In this document: positions 17,100-26,480 of the stretch, piece after piece
Numbering within the stretch: position 1 is the stretch's first letter
Layout: every line of letters starts with the position of its first letter
Source of the DNA: an uncultured Eubacteriales bacterium
GTDB taxonomy: Bacteria > Bacillota > Clostridia > UBA1381 > UBA9506
Assembly: GCA_949299615.1 (NCBI GenBank)
Contig: CASGBM010000005.1
Span: 1-36,216 of the forward strand
Length of the DNA: 36,216 nucleotides
Reading direction: 5' to 3'
Position numbers and translations under genes: made by a program
Notes under the pieces: model-generated
Database searches by the model: none
What the model saw: only the letters and a program-made list of their open reading frames with translations
Told to the model about the DNA's origin: nothing

Positions 17100-18937
17100 T
17101 ACACTGCCCGGCTAATTTCTCCCGGTTGATATAACGGCTGTAAGGTACCGTCTTCCCATACATAGAACCGGAAAGAATCCCCTTCTGCGTCCGCGGTCGA
17201 TACGGACTGCACCATCGGCAAAGCCGAAACACCGGCAGGGATAGACATTGTGTATAATTTCACAGATGCGAGGTTCCCATCCGTATAGCCTGCCTGAATG
17301 AGCGTGACATTTTTTACCTCATTCCCGCTGTTTGCGCCCTTAAAGCGGACGGCAAACGCATTGCTTTCCGGAACCGTGCCGACTGGTGTTGCATCCGCTT
17401 CAGAAGTTAGGAATTCGATAGAATCCGACGGCGTATATGGAAGGTCGGTGCTGTAAGCCGCAAGCTCTGCAACGCCGAACTGCTGCCACTGGTCGCCAGG
17501 GATATCCGTCAGGGACTGGATTTTAATATAACGGCAAACTCCCTCGTCTCCCTCAAGCGAAACGGATATTCTGCCTGTTACTGTCGCTTCCTGCGGCGTC
17601 ACGTAAACGGCTTTGGAATCTTTAAGCGTCCCTGCCAATACATCTTCTGCAGCCTTTGCAATTTCCACCTGAAAATTTTGATAGGACACCGGGTCTATCG
17701 CAGGATCCGAACTGGAACCTTTCATCTGGAACACCAGGGAATTCAAACGGTATTCTGCGCCCAGATCCACCACGATCCACGGCCTGTTTTTATCCGTACC
17801 ATCTGTTAACCATCTGTTGCCATCGACACCTTCCGGCACGAATAATCCATCCACCGCAGCCGTATTCGGATACCACGCGTGTGCGGAGCTTGATGTCACG
17901 GTTTTTCCCTTTGCAACATTTGCACCCTCGCCGGCAAGCTTGCGGCCGAGGACAGAAATTTCGCTAATTGACTTCTGTTGGCCAGTTGCCAAAGCTGTTA
18001 TACGGATATATCGGAAAGTTTTTGCTGCGCCGGTCTGTAACTGCATTGCTTCGGATATATCAATTCTCAATTCTTCTGCAACCGGTTGATCCTCTCCAGC
18101 AGTGTTGCGGTAAACCTCAACCGTTGTGCTGTCTTGAGGGAAAGCCTTATTAGAGGACATAATGATTCTGAAATTACTATTTGCTGTATCGTCAAAGTTA
18201 TTACCGCCAGGACGATAAACGATTTCCTCTAGATCATATTTTTGATAATCTTCACCCAAATCTATGTCCAGATAAGAAACATTTGCGCCAAGAAACCTGT
18301 TTGCCCAGTCGCCTGCCGGCATACCGTCAACTACCAACTCAGAGCCAAGGCCATCAAAACTGTAAGGGGCTTCTGTTGTCTTGCCACGCGCAACGTCAAC
18401 CAAATTTTCTTTCGCCGACATGACGGCAACCTCTGCCAGACCGAAACCACCTTCTCCATTGTCCATTTTTATGAACCGGACATATCTGGCCGTTTTCGGC
18501 ACATCTAATTTCACCACATGTTCCTCTCCATATGACACAGCCGGAACCGTCTCATACACTGTTTCTGCGCTGGTAAATTCACTGTCTTCTGAAATCTCAA
18601 TTTTAAAATTTTCCCGTGCCCAGTCAATCCCGTCTCCGCTGCGTACGTAAAAACGAATTTCTGAAATGGGGTAGCTTTTCAGCAAGTCTACAGCCCAGTA
18701 ACATTGCCCACCTTCCACTGGCTTTTGGCTTATGGAACCATTTGCCCATTCTGTGGAAATATTACCGTCCACAACCAGCGTCGGGTTCATATCAGCACTA
18801 TAATAACTATTCGCCCATACATATTTGTTGAGCGAAACATTATTAAGCTCCGCCTCCTCTGCCGACACGAGCGGCAGGCAGGAAAGCGACATGACGGCTG
18901 CAAGACATAAACCTAGGGATTTTTTAAGTAATTTCAT
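17099..18937 (-). CDS. Secreted protein with three discoidin domains, paralogue of its neighbour
   Basis: 612 residues. The signal peptide (1-26, MKLLKKSLGLCLAAV start, cut near VSA-EE) is followed by discoidin-like modules at about 33-180, 182-335 and 340-495 and a C-terminal Ig-like module (505-612). That last module carries the 'VTLIQAGYTDGNLASVKLY' and 'FRFYVWEDGTLQPL' strands common to Clostridial surface proteins. It has the same layout as the next gene but low identity, so the duplication is old. There is no enzyme domain. It is likely an extracellular glycan-binding protein made just after the binding lipoprotein (47-base gap). Confidence 0.8.
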   Translation of the reverse strand: MKLLKKSLGLCLAAVMSLSCLPLVSAEEAELNNVSLNKYVWANSYYSADMNPTLVVDGNISTEWANGSISQKPVEGGQCYWAVDLLKSYPISEIRFYVRSGDGIDWARENFKIEISEDSEFTSAETVYETVPAVSYGEEHVVKLDVPKTARYVRFIKMDNGEGGFGLAEVAVMSAKENLVDVARGKTTEAPYSFDGLGSELVVDGMPAGDWANRFLGANVSYLDIDLGEDYQKYDLEEIVYRPGGNNFDDTANSNFRIIMSSNKAFPQDSTTVEVYRNTAGEDQPVAEELRIDISEAMQLQTGAAKTFRYIRITALATGQQKSISEISVLGRKLAGEGANVAKGKTVTSSSAHAWYPNTAAVDGLFVPEGVDGNRWLTDGTDKNRPWIVVDLGAEYRLNSLVFQMKGSSSDPAIDPVSYQNFQVEIAKAAEDVLAGTLKDSKAVYVTPQEATVTGRISVSLEGDEGVCRYIKIQSLTDIPGDQWQQFGVAELAAYSTDLPYTPSDSIEFLTSEADATPVGTVPESNAFAVRFKGANSGNEVKNVTLIQAGYTDGNLASVKLYTMSIPAGVSALPMVQSVSTADAEGDSFRFYVWEDGTLQPLYQPGEISRAV

Positions 18938-18984
18938 ACTGATTCCCTTTCCTTTCGTTAATTATATTGATCCTTGGCAACTTT

Positions 18985-20466
18985 TTATTTCCCATTTGCC
19001 TCGTACCATTCATCAATCTGTTTCTGCATTTCATCAATTACTTCCTGTACGCCTGCATCTTCCAGTTTCTGAATAAATTTTGGATACAAATCATCCGTGT
19101 CGCCAACGCCCTGATCCAGCGTATCCAAATATTCTTTTACCGCTGTTTTACAGTTGGTGAGCTGAACATTTACCGGTGTGAGGTTTGGCGCAAAACCGTA
19201 AATGGGGGAAATAGTCGCATTATTATTGATCTCTTTCGTTTCTTCCCATGTGGTATCCGCTTGATTCCCGTACAAATAAGAATTATAAACACTGCCGATT
19301 GCCCAGTTAGCAACAATATAACGGTTTTCTTCACTTAATTCAATACGGGTGTCATTCAGCTTTGTATAATGTCTGCCTTCAATTCCAAAACTTAAGAGAT
19401 TATAAAGCTCTTTATCCGTATTGACGAGATTTAACAACATCATCGTACGTTCTGGGTTTTTAGAAGTATCCGCAATACTGTTTAAAGATGCTGCGGCGCC
19501 GGAAGTGGTGAGCAGCGCACCGCCAATGCGGTTAAACACAGGACGAACTTTCGTCTGAGCCTCTGTTTCATCCTCAAGACCGGGCTTATAGGTGTTCATT
19601 GCGCCAATAGGTGTAATGATTTGGTCATTCTTATACTGTTCTACCGCATTTTCAGGCTCAACCAAAACTTTTTGAGTCAAACCCTCTTCGTTCCATTTTT
19701 TTCTGGTTTGAATATATTCCTTAAACTCATCACTTAAAAATTGGTTAAATACAACCGGTTTGCCTTCTTCATTATAACGAATTGCTGACGGTGCACTTTC
19801 ACCGAGAAATTCTTCAATTCCAACCATTTGCGCGTAGGTCGGCCAAATGCTCGCCGGCAGAGTGTTGCACTCCGGATACTTGCTCTGTACCAGACGGATC
19901 CATTCTTCCACATCTTCTAGTGTCACTATCTGGCTGACATCATAGTTAAATTCCTGAGCAAATTTCTCCGGAACACTCCAGCCGCCTTCTCGTGCAAGAA
20001 TCTGCTGATTGATTACGCCGTAAATTTTGCCTTGTACTCTAACGCCGTCCCAAAACTTCTGATCGATTTGCTGATACAATTCCGGCGCATATTCCGGCAA
20101 CAATTCGTCAAGGGCGATAATGTTGCCTTTTTCAACATTTTGATAATAATTGTTCAGCCAGTTTGATGTAAAACTGATGTCATACTCATCCCGTCCGGCA
20201 TTAATAACCTGAAGCTTTTGATCATAGCTTCCAAATTCCACGGGGATAAATTCTACTTCTGCATTGATTTTCTCTTTGATAATTTTGTTTGCCGCTTCAT
20301 AAACCATGCCGTTGTCTTCCTGAGTTGCACAAGGCACATACCATTTTAAGGTGACCTCAGCGTTTGGGTCATTGGTTGCAGCTGAATCCTCCCCTCCTTT
20401 TGCACATCCTGCAGAAAACAATATACATATCGCTGCAAGAAAAGCAATCCAACGTTTCATTTTCAT
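18985..20466 (-). CDS. ABC transporter substrate-binding lipoprotein, LplA-like (DUF3502 C-terminus)
   Basis: 493 residues. The signal peptide ends in a lipobox, SAGC with Cys21 as the lipid anchor. The body is a cluster-type extracellular solute-binding fold: VTLKWYVPC start, NAEVEFIPVEFGSYDQKL, later PERTMMLLNLVNTDKELYNLL. The end has the DUF3502-type pattern IYGFAPNLTPV ... VKEYLDTLDQG ... MQKQIDEWYEANG typical of LplA proteins, which bind oligosaccharides for LplBC permeases. It is separated from those permeases by the two SLH genes, an unusual order. GGAGG precedes ATG 20466. Confidence 0.93.
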   Translation of the reverse strand: MKMKRWIAFLAAICILFSAGCAKGGEDSAATNDPNAEVTLKWYVPCATQEDNGMVYEAANKIIKEKINAEVEFIPVEFGSYDQKLQVINAGRDEYDISFTSNWLNNYYQNVEKGNIIALDELLPEYAPELYQQIDQKFWDGVRVQGKIYGVINQQILAREGGWSVPEKFAQEFNYDVSQIVTLEDVEEWIRLVQSKYPECNTLPASIWPTYAQMVGIEEFLGESAPSAIRYNEEGKPVVFNQFLSDEFKEYIQTRKKWNEEGLTQKVLVEPENAVEQYKNDQIITPIGAMNTYKPGLEDETEAQTKVRPVFNRIGGALLTTSGAAASLNSIADTSKNPERTMMLLNLVNTDKELYNLLSFGIEGRHYTKLNDTRIELSEENRYIVANWAIGSVYNSYLYGNQADTTWEETKEINNNATISPIYGFAPNLTPVNVQLTNCKTAVKEYLDTLDQGVGDTDDLYPKFIQKLEDAGVQEVIDEMQKQIDEWYEANGK

Positions 20467-20500
20467 TTAATACTCCTCCTTTTTTAATTCTGCATACAAT

Positions 20501-23500
20501 TTAATTTATATTTTCAAAATCATATCCTACAATAAACTGAAGGTTGGCGCGCGCTGTAATAACAATTACACGACCGTTTGAATTAATATCGTAGACAATG
20601 TTATCCAAATCCGCAGCGTTTACCTTTTGAAGGCGATTGGCAGCTTCGCTGTAAAGATATATCGGTTTCGCATCTGTATTATATATTTCTGTGCGTGTAT
20701 AAATATCCTCCTCATTGCTTCCTGTCGGTATCCGGTCGCAAACAGAAAGCAAAGACTTGTTTCTCTTCAAAGCAAGACCGTATACCGCCCTTGTGCTGGC
20801 CGCAACCTGGTCATACGTTGCCCAGCCGGCAGAATACCACACCTCAAGCCCTGGTTTTGACTCCATAAGAGCTTTATCTTCACTGCAGTCAAAGATCAAA
20901 ACAAACGCGCCAATTTCACTATTTCTAGGGGTATAATGAATGATATCGCCTTTACTTAAAGAAGTGACCGGGAATGATTCGGTTATGTTGCCTGCATCAT
21001 CTTCCTGCACATATAATAAATCTTCTTTTGCAGTGAACTGTACTTCACCCGATGCATTGTAGCCGGAAATTTTAACAACTTCCAATCCGTTTTCATCAAT
21101 CGCTCTAGTGGCCGAATCAATTAGCATAACGGGATCTGTTTCGTCAACCGTTTGTGCAGTTGTTCCCGCACTAACATGTTTTACAAACGCCGCCGGTGTT
21201 TTTGAAAACTCATCCACATCGTAATACGAATATATATTGGTGTTGTTTTCATCAATAAATTCCGTTCCAACTGTTTGACTTTCATATATTTTTTGATCGC
21301 TTGTGGCATTTGACGGTTTTCCGGTGTCATCTACCGGAATAACAAACACAGGAGAAGAAAGTTCTGTCCGCAGATACATTCTATAATCTCCGGCGCGATA
21401 CAAACACGGAAGCGCTGCTTTATAATAGATTGCTTTTGACGCGTCAGCTATTGTCTCATCCAGAGAATTTTCCTTTGTCTCGCCCGCTGAAACATTAATA
21501 TAAGGCGTATCGATCTCACTGATGCCGTTGTCTGTGAATCTGGCACGGACAACACCGGCAGGGAGCAAGCTTTCGTCTCCTGATGCAAGCCGGTCAGAAA
21601 CCTCTTCCAGTTTCATGCGGACTCCATCAATTACGATAGGATCCGTAAGATTCCAAATTTCGTGCGTTCCGCTTTGCCGAAATACTTTCAGACGAATATT
21701 ACCGGCGATTCCCTGGTCAATATCCGCTGCAATCAGGATCGTATACTCAAACATTCCACTTTCGCTGCTTGCGCTAAGCGCAGCAATTTGTCCTAACCAA
21801 TTCAGGCGAAGAGACACTTTGTTGCCGGGTTCTAATTCCTTAGCAATAGAAGAGCCATTCTCAAGCGACGCAAAATAAGAGGAATCCACTTCGTAGTGAA
21901 CGCCACCGATCACTACATATGTAATCTCTCCCTCCTCAATCTCATCGATCGTACCGCTTACTATTCGTTCACCGGCGTATAATTTAACTGCATTCCCGTC
22001 CCTGCTTATCGCAAAGGTTATCAAATCTCCGCTCTCCAGCATATCCGGTCTTACCAAACCTCCATCAATTGTACGAAGATATAAATAGCCCTCTGAATCA
22101 TCCACAGGCAGAACCAAAGACCCTCCGCTTTCCAGAGTAATACGAATCTCATCGTTATTTCTTCCTGCAGAAGCAATTACCGCTGTCTGATACGTGTCTA
22201 AAAATACAATTTCATATTCACCGTCATTATTGTTATCTAAAAATGTGATTTCCGCATTGTGATCTTTAAAATCATATCCTGTGTATTCAACATCGGCAAC
22301 GCCGTTATAAATTACGCTGAATCCACGCGATAAAGCAAAAGATTGATTTGCGCCGGCATCTGACGTAAAACGAAATGACCCATTCATAATATCATCGTTG
22401 CTCGAAATCAAATCTCTGCCCTGCATAACAGCAGTGTTATTGTCCGATGAGGAACAGTCGTACAGCACAATTTCATTTTCGCCATCCGATATATCCACAA
22501 AATAATCCACCCGGTAACCCAACCATCTATTCATATCGCCCACAAGATCTTGATAATCCTTTTGACCGATTTTAATATGTCCGGTAAAATAAGAAACGGC
22601 ATTTGTTAAGTTGGATACATTATTTTCTGTTATAATACCCCTCTCTTCCTTTAACTGATACTTTCCTGTTAAAAGGCTTTCTCCCTCTTCTAAGGTTAGT
22701 CTGTCTGTCTCAATCAAAACATCTGCAGCAGGAACTGTAAGGGCATTGTAAAGAAACAGCGCCATTGTTTGCTGGTCAACAAAATCATAACCATCAACAC
22801 TCATTTTTTGATACAAACCCACATCTGCTGCTTTCCGGCGAACATTAGCCGGAAAAGTGCCCAGGTAGTCCAAAGAATCTCCATATCCTAGTGCATGCAG
22901 CAAAATTTTCATCAGCGCATCTCCGGTAATAAAAGCTTGAGGACGGAACAAACGGTCATCCGGACAATCAATCCAACCCATAGCCCAGGCTGTCTGAACC
23001 GTTTGATAATATGGATGATCCGGCAAAACATCATAAAACATTTGCTCACTTGCATCGTTTGCAAACACATTCTCATCCAAGCCCAATACAGCAAATGCTA
23101 GTTTTAACGCTTCTGCCCGTGTCACAAGCTGTTCCGCTTGAAATGTTGCCGTACTCATAATTCCGAGATAATCTAATAATTTTGCTGCTTTGGCATATTT
23201 TTGACCTTCAATATTGCCGTAATTTTGACCTGCTGTCTCCATTTCATATACTTCGACTTCTCCAAGCGTGAAATATTCCCCGTCCATCTTCTGCAACCTT
23301 AAATAGCGGTATGCCTGCGACGCTGAAACATTAACACTTAAAGACTCATGATATGGAAATCCTTCCTCGCCCATCGAATAAACCGTCTCATACTCCCCAA
23401 AGTTTACGTCATTTGACAGTTGAATCTCAAAATTTCTTCGAGATGTATCATTATCCATATCCCAACGCGCATGGACAATAACTTTCGAAATAAAATACGG

Positions 23501-23737
23501 TTGTAAAAGATCAACTTGCCAAAAACTATTGATCCCCGAATAACCCTGAGACCACGTTGTATAAATGTCTCCATCATTGGCAAGCTCCGGACCCATTCCG
23601 CCCAAGCCATATTCACTGTCTGCCGTAACCGGCTTTCCCAAAGCGATATTCGGTGTGGAAGTTTTAATAGCAAATACAGTGCAGCATCCTGCAATCATAC
23701 ATAACGCCAATAACAGAGCAATAATATTCTTTTTCAT
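20501..23737 (-). CDS. Secreted discoidin-SLH surface protein with a large C-terminal region of unknown fold
   Basis: 1078 residues. Signal region 1-23; it contains IAGC (15-18), so Cys18 could be lipidated, though cleavage after VFA is also possible. A discoidin module occupies ~30-168 (WQVDLLQPYFISKVIV; YRYLRLQKMDG). Residues ~178-345 hold SLH repeats (TRAEALKLAFAVLGL, FYDVLPDHPYYQTVQTAWAMGWIDC, FRPQAFITGDALMKILLHALGYG). The remaining ~700 residues are mostly beta-strand with an acidic DNNNDGEYEIVFLD stretch that recalls calcium-binding loops; its fold is not recognised. SLH domains bind pyruvylated wall polymers, so it probably displays the C-terminal part at the surface. AAGGAGG precedes ATG 23737. 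Confidence 0.8.
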   Translation of the reverse strand: MKKNIIALLLALCMIAGCCTVFAIKTSTPNIALGKPVTADSEYGLGGMGPELANDGDIYTTWSQGYSGINSFWQVDLLQPYFISKVIVHARWDMDNDTSRRNFEIQLSNDVNFGEYETVYSMGEEGFPYHESLSVNVSASQAYRYLRLQKMDGEYFTLGEVEVYEMETAGQNYGNIEGQKYAKAAKLLDYLGIMSTATFQAEQLVTRAEALKLAFAVLGLDENVFANDASEQMFYDVLPDHPYYQTVQTAWAMGWIDCPDDRLFRPQAFITGDALMKILLHALGYGDSLDYLGTFPANVRRKAADVGLYQKMSVDGYDFVDQQTMALFLYNALTVPAADVLIETDRLTLEEGESLLTGKYQLKEERGIITENNVSNLTNAVSYFTGHIKIGQKDYQDLVGDMNRWLGYRVDYFVDISDGENEIVLYDCSSSDNNTAVMQGRDLISSNDDIMNGSFRFTSDAGANQSFALSRGFSVIYNGVADVEYTGYDFKDHNAEITFLDNNNDGEYEIVFLDTYQTAVIASAGRNNDEIRITLESGGSLVLPVDDSEGYLYLRTIDGGLVRPDMLESGDLITFAISRDGNAVKLYAGERIVSGTIDEIEEGEITYVVIGGVHYEVDSSYFASLENGSSIAKELEPGNKVSLRLNWLGQIAALSASSESGMFEYTILIAADIDQGIAGNIRLKVFRQSGTHEIWNLTDPIVIDGVRMKLEEVSDRLASGDESLLPAGVVRARFTDNGISEIDTPYINVSAGETKENSLDETIADASKAIYYKAALPCLYRAGDYRMYLRTELSSPVFVIPVDDTGKPSNATSDQKIYESQTVGTEFIDENNTNIYSYYDVDEFSKTPAAFVKHVSAGTTAQTVDETDPVMLIDSATRAIDENGLEVVKISGYNASGEVQFTAKEDLLYVQEDDAGNITESFPVTSLSKGDIIHYTPRNSEIGAFVLIFDCSEDKALMESKPGLEVWYSAGWATYDQVAASTRAVYGLALKRNKSLLSVCDRIPTGSNEEDIYTRTEIYNTDAKPIYLYSEAANRLQKVNAADLDNIVYDINSNGRVIVITARANLQFIVGYDFENIN

Positions 23738-23749
23738 GTGCTACCTCCT

Positions 23750-25510
23750 TTATTGAGCGTCCTGTAGGTCGGCGCCGCTATCAAACAGGTTAATTAGCCG
23801 TGATATGATAACTGCCGCCTGCGCTCTTGTAGTGCCGGTTTGCGGTCGGACAGTGCCGTCTTCAAAACCATTGATAATGCCCGATTGCGCTAAGCTCATC
23901 ATTGCCTGATGTGCATAGGGAGATATTTCTTCAGAATCAGCAAAATTAAAATCCTGTGTTTGATCCGTTAAGGCTCCTTTGGATTGGCAAGCTCGGTAAA
24001 TCATAACTGCCATATCCTGCCTGCTGATTTCGTCTTGTGCGCCAAACGTTCCATCATCTCTTCCAGTAACAAAGCCATACGCATATGCTGCAGAAACATA
24101 CGGATAAAACCAGTCGTCTTTCAAGCAATCTGTAAATTCTACTCCTTGTGCATTTGTGGAAATTTCAGAAGCCAGCACGAGCAATTTTGTAAATTCCGCC
24201 CTTGTAATTTGCTGGTTGGGATAAAATTTTCCTTGATCACCGGATATAATTTTTTTCTCATACAGTGCTGTAATATCCGCTGCTGCCCATTCGCAATCGT
24301 ATAAATCAGAAAAAACAGCTGTATCTTCCTGATTTTCTAACTCCGGCACAGGTACTGGCTGTGTTGTCGGCCCTGTCGAAACCGGAAAACTTTGACCGCC
24401 GCCGGAGCTGCTGCTTGAGCCGCCGGAACCGCCGCCTCTGCCGCCTTCATCTCCTTTTTTATTCTCCGCAGCTAGCTTGACTGCTGTTTCAAAAGCATTT
24501 GCAGCCTCAGAAGGTGATGACGCACCCGTCATTTGCTGCACAACTTCTACCAATGTTACATCATTTTTCTCTGCTAAGGTCAAATCAATCGAAAATTCTT
24601 GTGCATACTCTTCCAATGCATCTGCTTTTTCTTTCAGCGTGCCGCTGTTAATATAAGTAAGACCCAGCGCAGTCCGAATTTTTTTCGTTTGTTCAAAAAG
24701 GGATGTTTGTACACCATCGCGCAGCTGAACAAATTCTTTTGCAAACTCCTGCCGCATGTCTTCTAAAGATTCTCCCTCTCTCCCGGAGAAGGCATATCCT
24801 TGTGTTTCCTCTCCTATGACGCTGTTATATAGATCCATTTTTTCCAGCACTTCTGTCTCATCGCCTGTATTTAAAGCATCCATCAGCACTACAAGACTGA
24901 GCGTATCATTAAGTTCTTTAAGACTAGCAAAAGCAGTTGGATATTTTTCTTGCCTAATATTCTCAAACAAAACTTCAAAATCTTCAAGTAACCGCGCTTC
25001 TTCCAGTGCTGAAAGATCATTCCCGATAATAATTTCTTTTTCAATGATATACTCATCCAGCTTATTTAAAATTTCGTCGCCGGTTGCAGCGTGGATTTCC
25101 TTCAGGGCTGTTTCCAATTCGCCTTCTGCCGCCATATAAATTTTTTGTGTATCTTCTGAAATAGTCCTTCCCTCTGCCGATGTCTGTATTGTGCGATAAT
25201 AATACATGCCGCGCGGTGCATCTGAAGGAATTTTTAAAACAAAAGAAAAGCTTTTGGGACCATTTGGAGTAACCGTTTCTGTTTCTAATTGATAAAGTGC
25301 CTGCTGGACTGTGTCGTCTGTTAGATTGTCAAACGTGATCTCAGACCCCTCTACCGGTCCTAATACGACAAATGTTACAAAGTATACAGACGAATCTTCC
25401 ACTGTTACTGTAACAGTTTTTTCATAGTCCTGCTCTGTTCCGTGAACCGGAATAAGCCAAACGCACAAAAGCAGACAAAAGAGCATTATTGTGATTCCTC
25501 TCTTTTTCAT
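23750..25510 (-). CDS. Secreted protein with three C-terminal SLH domains
   Basis: 586 residues from ATG 25510, which gives a clean signal peptide (MKKRGITIMLFCLLL, cut near VHG). A longer start at 25549 would bury that peptide. The N-terminal ~330 residues start with an Ig-like beta part (EKTVTVTVEDSSVYFV) and continue as acidic helices rich in Leu, Glu and Ala. A Gly/Ser linker near residues 355-385 leads to three SLH repeats: FSDLYDCEWAAADITALYEK, FTDCLKDDWFYPYVSAAYAY and FADSEEISPYAHQAMMSLAQ, each with a TRAEF/SRQDM/TRAQA-type motif. It has no enzyme domain and is likely a wall-anchored scaffold or adhesin of the locus. It lies 12 bases before the discoidin-SLH gene. Confidence 0.85.
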   Translation of the reverse strand: MKKRGITIMLFCLLLCVWLIPVHGTEQDYEKTVTVTVEDSSVYFVTFVVLGPVEGSEITFDNLTDDTVQQALYQLETETVTPNGPKSFSFVLKIPSDAPRGMYYYRTIQTSAEGRTISEDTQKIYMAAEGELETALKEIHAATGDEILNKLDEYIIEKEIIIGNDLSALEEARLLEDFEVLFENIRQEKYPTAFASLKELNDTLSLVVLMDALNTGDETEVLEKMDLYNSVIGEETQGYAFSGREGESLEDMRQEFAKEFVQLRDGVQTSLFEQTKKIRTALGLTYINSGTLKEKADALEEYAQEFSIDLTLAEKNDVTLVEVVQQMTGASSPSEAANAFETAVKLAAENKKGDEGGRGGGSGGSSSSSGGGQSFPVSTGPTTQPVPVPELENQEDTAVFSDLYDCEWAAADITALYEKKIISGDQGKFYPNQQITRAEFTKLLVLASEISTNAQGVEFTDCLKDDWFYPYVSAAYAYGFVTGRDDGTFGAQDEISRQDMAVMIYRACQSKGALTDQTQDFNFADSEEISPYAHQAMMSLAQSGIINGFEDGTVRPQTGTTRAQAAVIISRLINLFDSGADLQDAQ

Positions 25511-25588
25511 GCTGTGATCATCCTTTCCGTGAATTTGCGCCTCCAGCACATTTCTTCATCTAAAGCAATGGCATATAGCGTAAAATTT

Positions 25589-26467
25589 TTAACCCTTAAC
25601 CGAACCGATCGTAATTCCTTTGACAAAGTATTTCTGAAAAAACGGAAATATCAAAACCATTGGTCCAGCTGCAATGACGCAAATTGCCATGCGTACAGTT
25701 TCGTCCGGCAATGTCATTGAGCCCATCATTGTCTTGGCTGCACCGGAAGATTGAGTAAAGAAAGTAACACTTTCCATTATCCGGTACAAAAGATACTGAA
25801 GCGACACAATTTTGTCATTATCAATATAGATTAAAGACAAAAACCAATCATTCCAATATGCCAGCATAATAAACAATGTCACAACTGCAATTCCTACCTT
25901 TGATAAGGGAATTACAATTCGAAAAAAGATTGTAAACTCTGAAGCACCGTCTAATTTTGCAGATTCTATCAGCGAAATCGGTATTGTCATGAAAAAGGTT
26001 TTCAGCAAAAATACGTTCCAGGCGCTGACCATCATGGGTAAAATTAGCACTGCCAGCGTATCTTTTAAATGCAGATACTGAGAAAGCAAGATATACGTTG
26101 GCACCAAACCGCCGTTAAACACCATGGTTATAAAAATGTACAACGACAACGGTCGTTTCATTTTATAATCCGGACGGGAAATTGGATACGCAAGTCCAGC
26201 CGTTAACAGCACTCCTAAAATGGTTCCGATTGAGGTTACCGTAAGCGTTACGCCGTAAGAGCGCAAAATTTGTTGCGGGTATTCGAACACATACCGGTAT
26301 GCCTCAAGGGAAAATTTAAGCGGAATTAAACTGTAACCATAGTTTGAAATTGTTGCTTCATCTGAAAATGAAATTGCAAGCACCAATAAAAATGGTAAAA
26401 GGCAGCAAAGTGCAAGCAGAATTAGCGGGATGTGAACCCACAAGTTTTTAATCGACTTTGTCTTCAT
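25589..26467 (-). CDS. Carbohydrate ABC transporter permease, LplC/MalG-type
   Basis: 292 residues with six predicted membrane segments. The cytoplasmic coupling loop of binding-protein-dependent permeases is visible as IESAKLDGASEFTIFFRIVIP, matching EAA...G.........P. The end, ending in KYFVKGITIGSVKG, is characteristic of the LplC group. The ATG at 26467 with GGAGG eight bases upstream is preferred over the extended reading from 26515, which would overlap the LplB-type gene. It pairs with the upstream permease to form the import channel. Confidence 0.95.
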   Translation of the reverse strand: MKTKSIKNLWVHIPLILLALCCLLPFLLVLAISFSDEATISNYGYSLIPLKFSLEAYRYVFEYPQQILRSYGVTLTVTSIGTILGVLLTAGLAYPISRPDYKMKRPLSLYIFITMVFNGGLVPTYILLSQYLHLKDTLAVLILPMMVSAWNVFLLKTFFMTIPISLIESAKLDGASEFTIFFRIVIPLSKVGIAVVTLFIMLAYWNDWFLSLIYIDNDKIVSLQYLLYRIMESVTFFTQSSGAAKTMMGSMTLPDETVRMAICVIAAGPMVLIFPFFQKYFVKGITIGSVKG

Positions 26468-26480
26468 CTTACCGCCCTCC

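Noticed and set aside
15381-18937. Sortase (LPxTG) anchor or lipobox on the triple-discoidin proteins
   Set aside because: C-termini end in Ig-like strands without LPxTG, hydrophobic tail or basic residues, and the signal peptides lack a lipobox.
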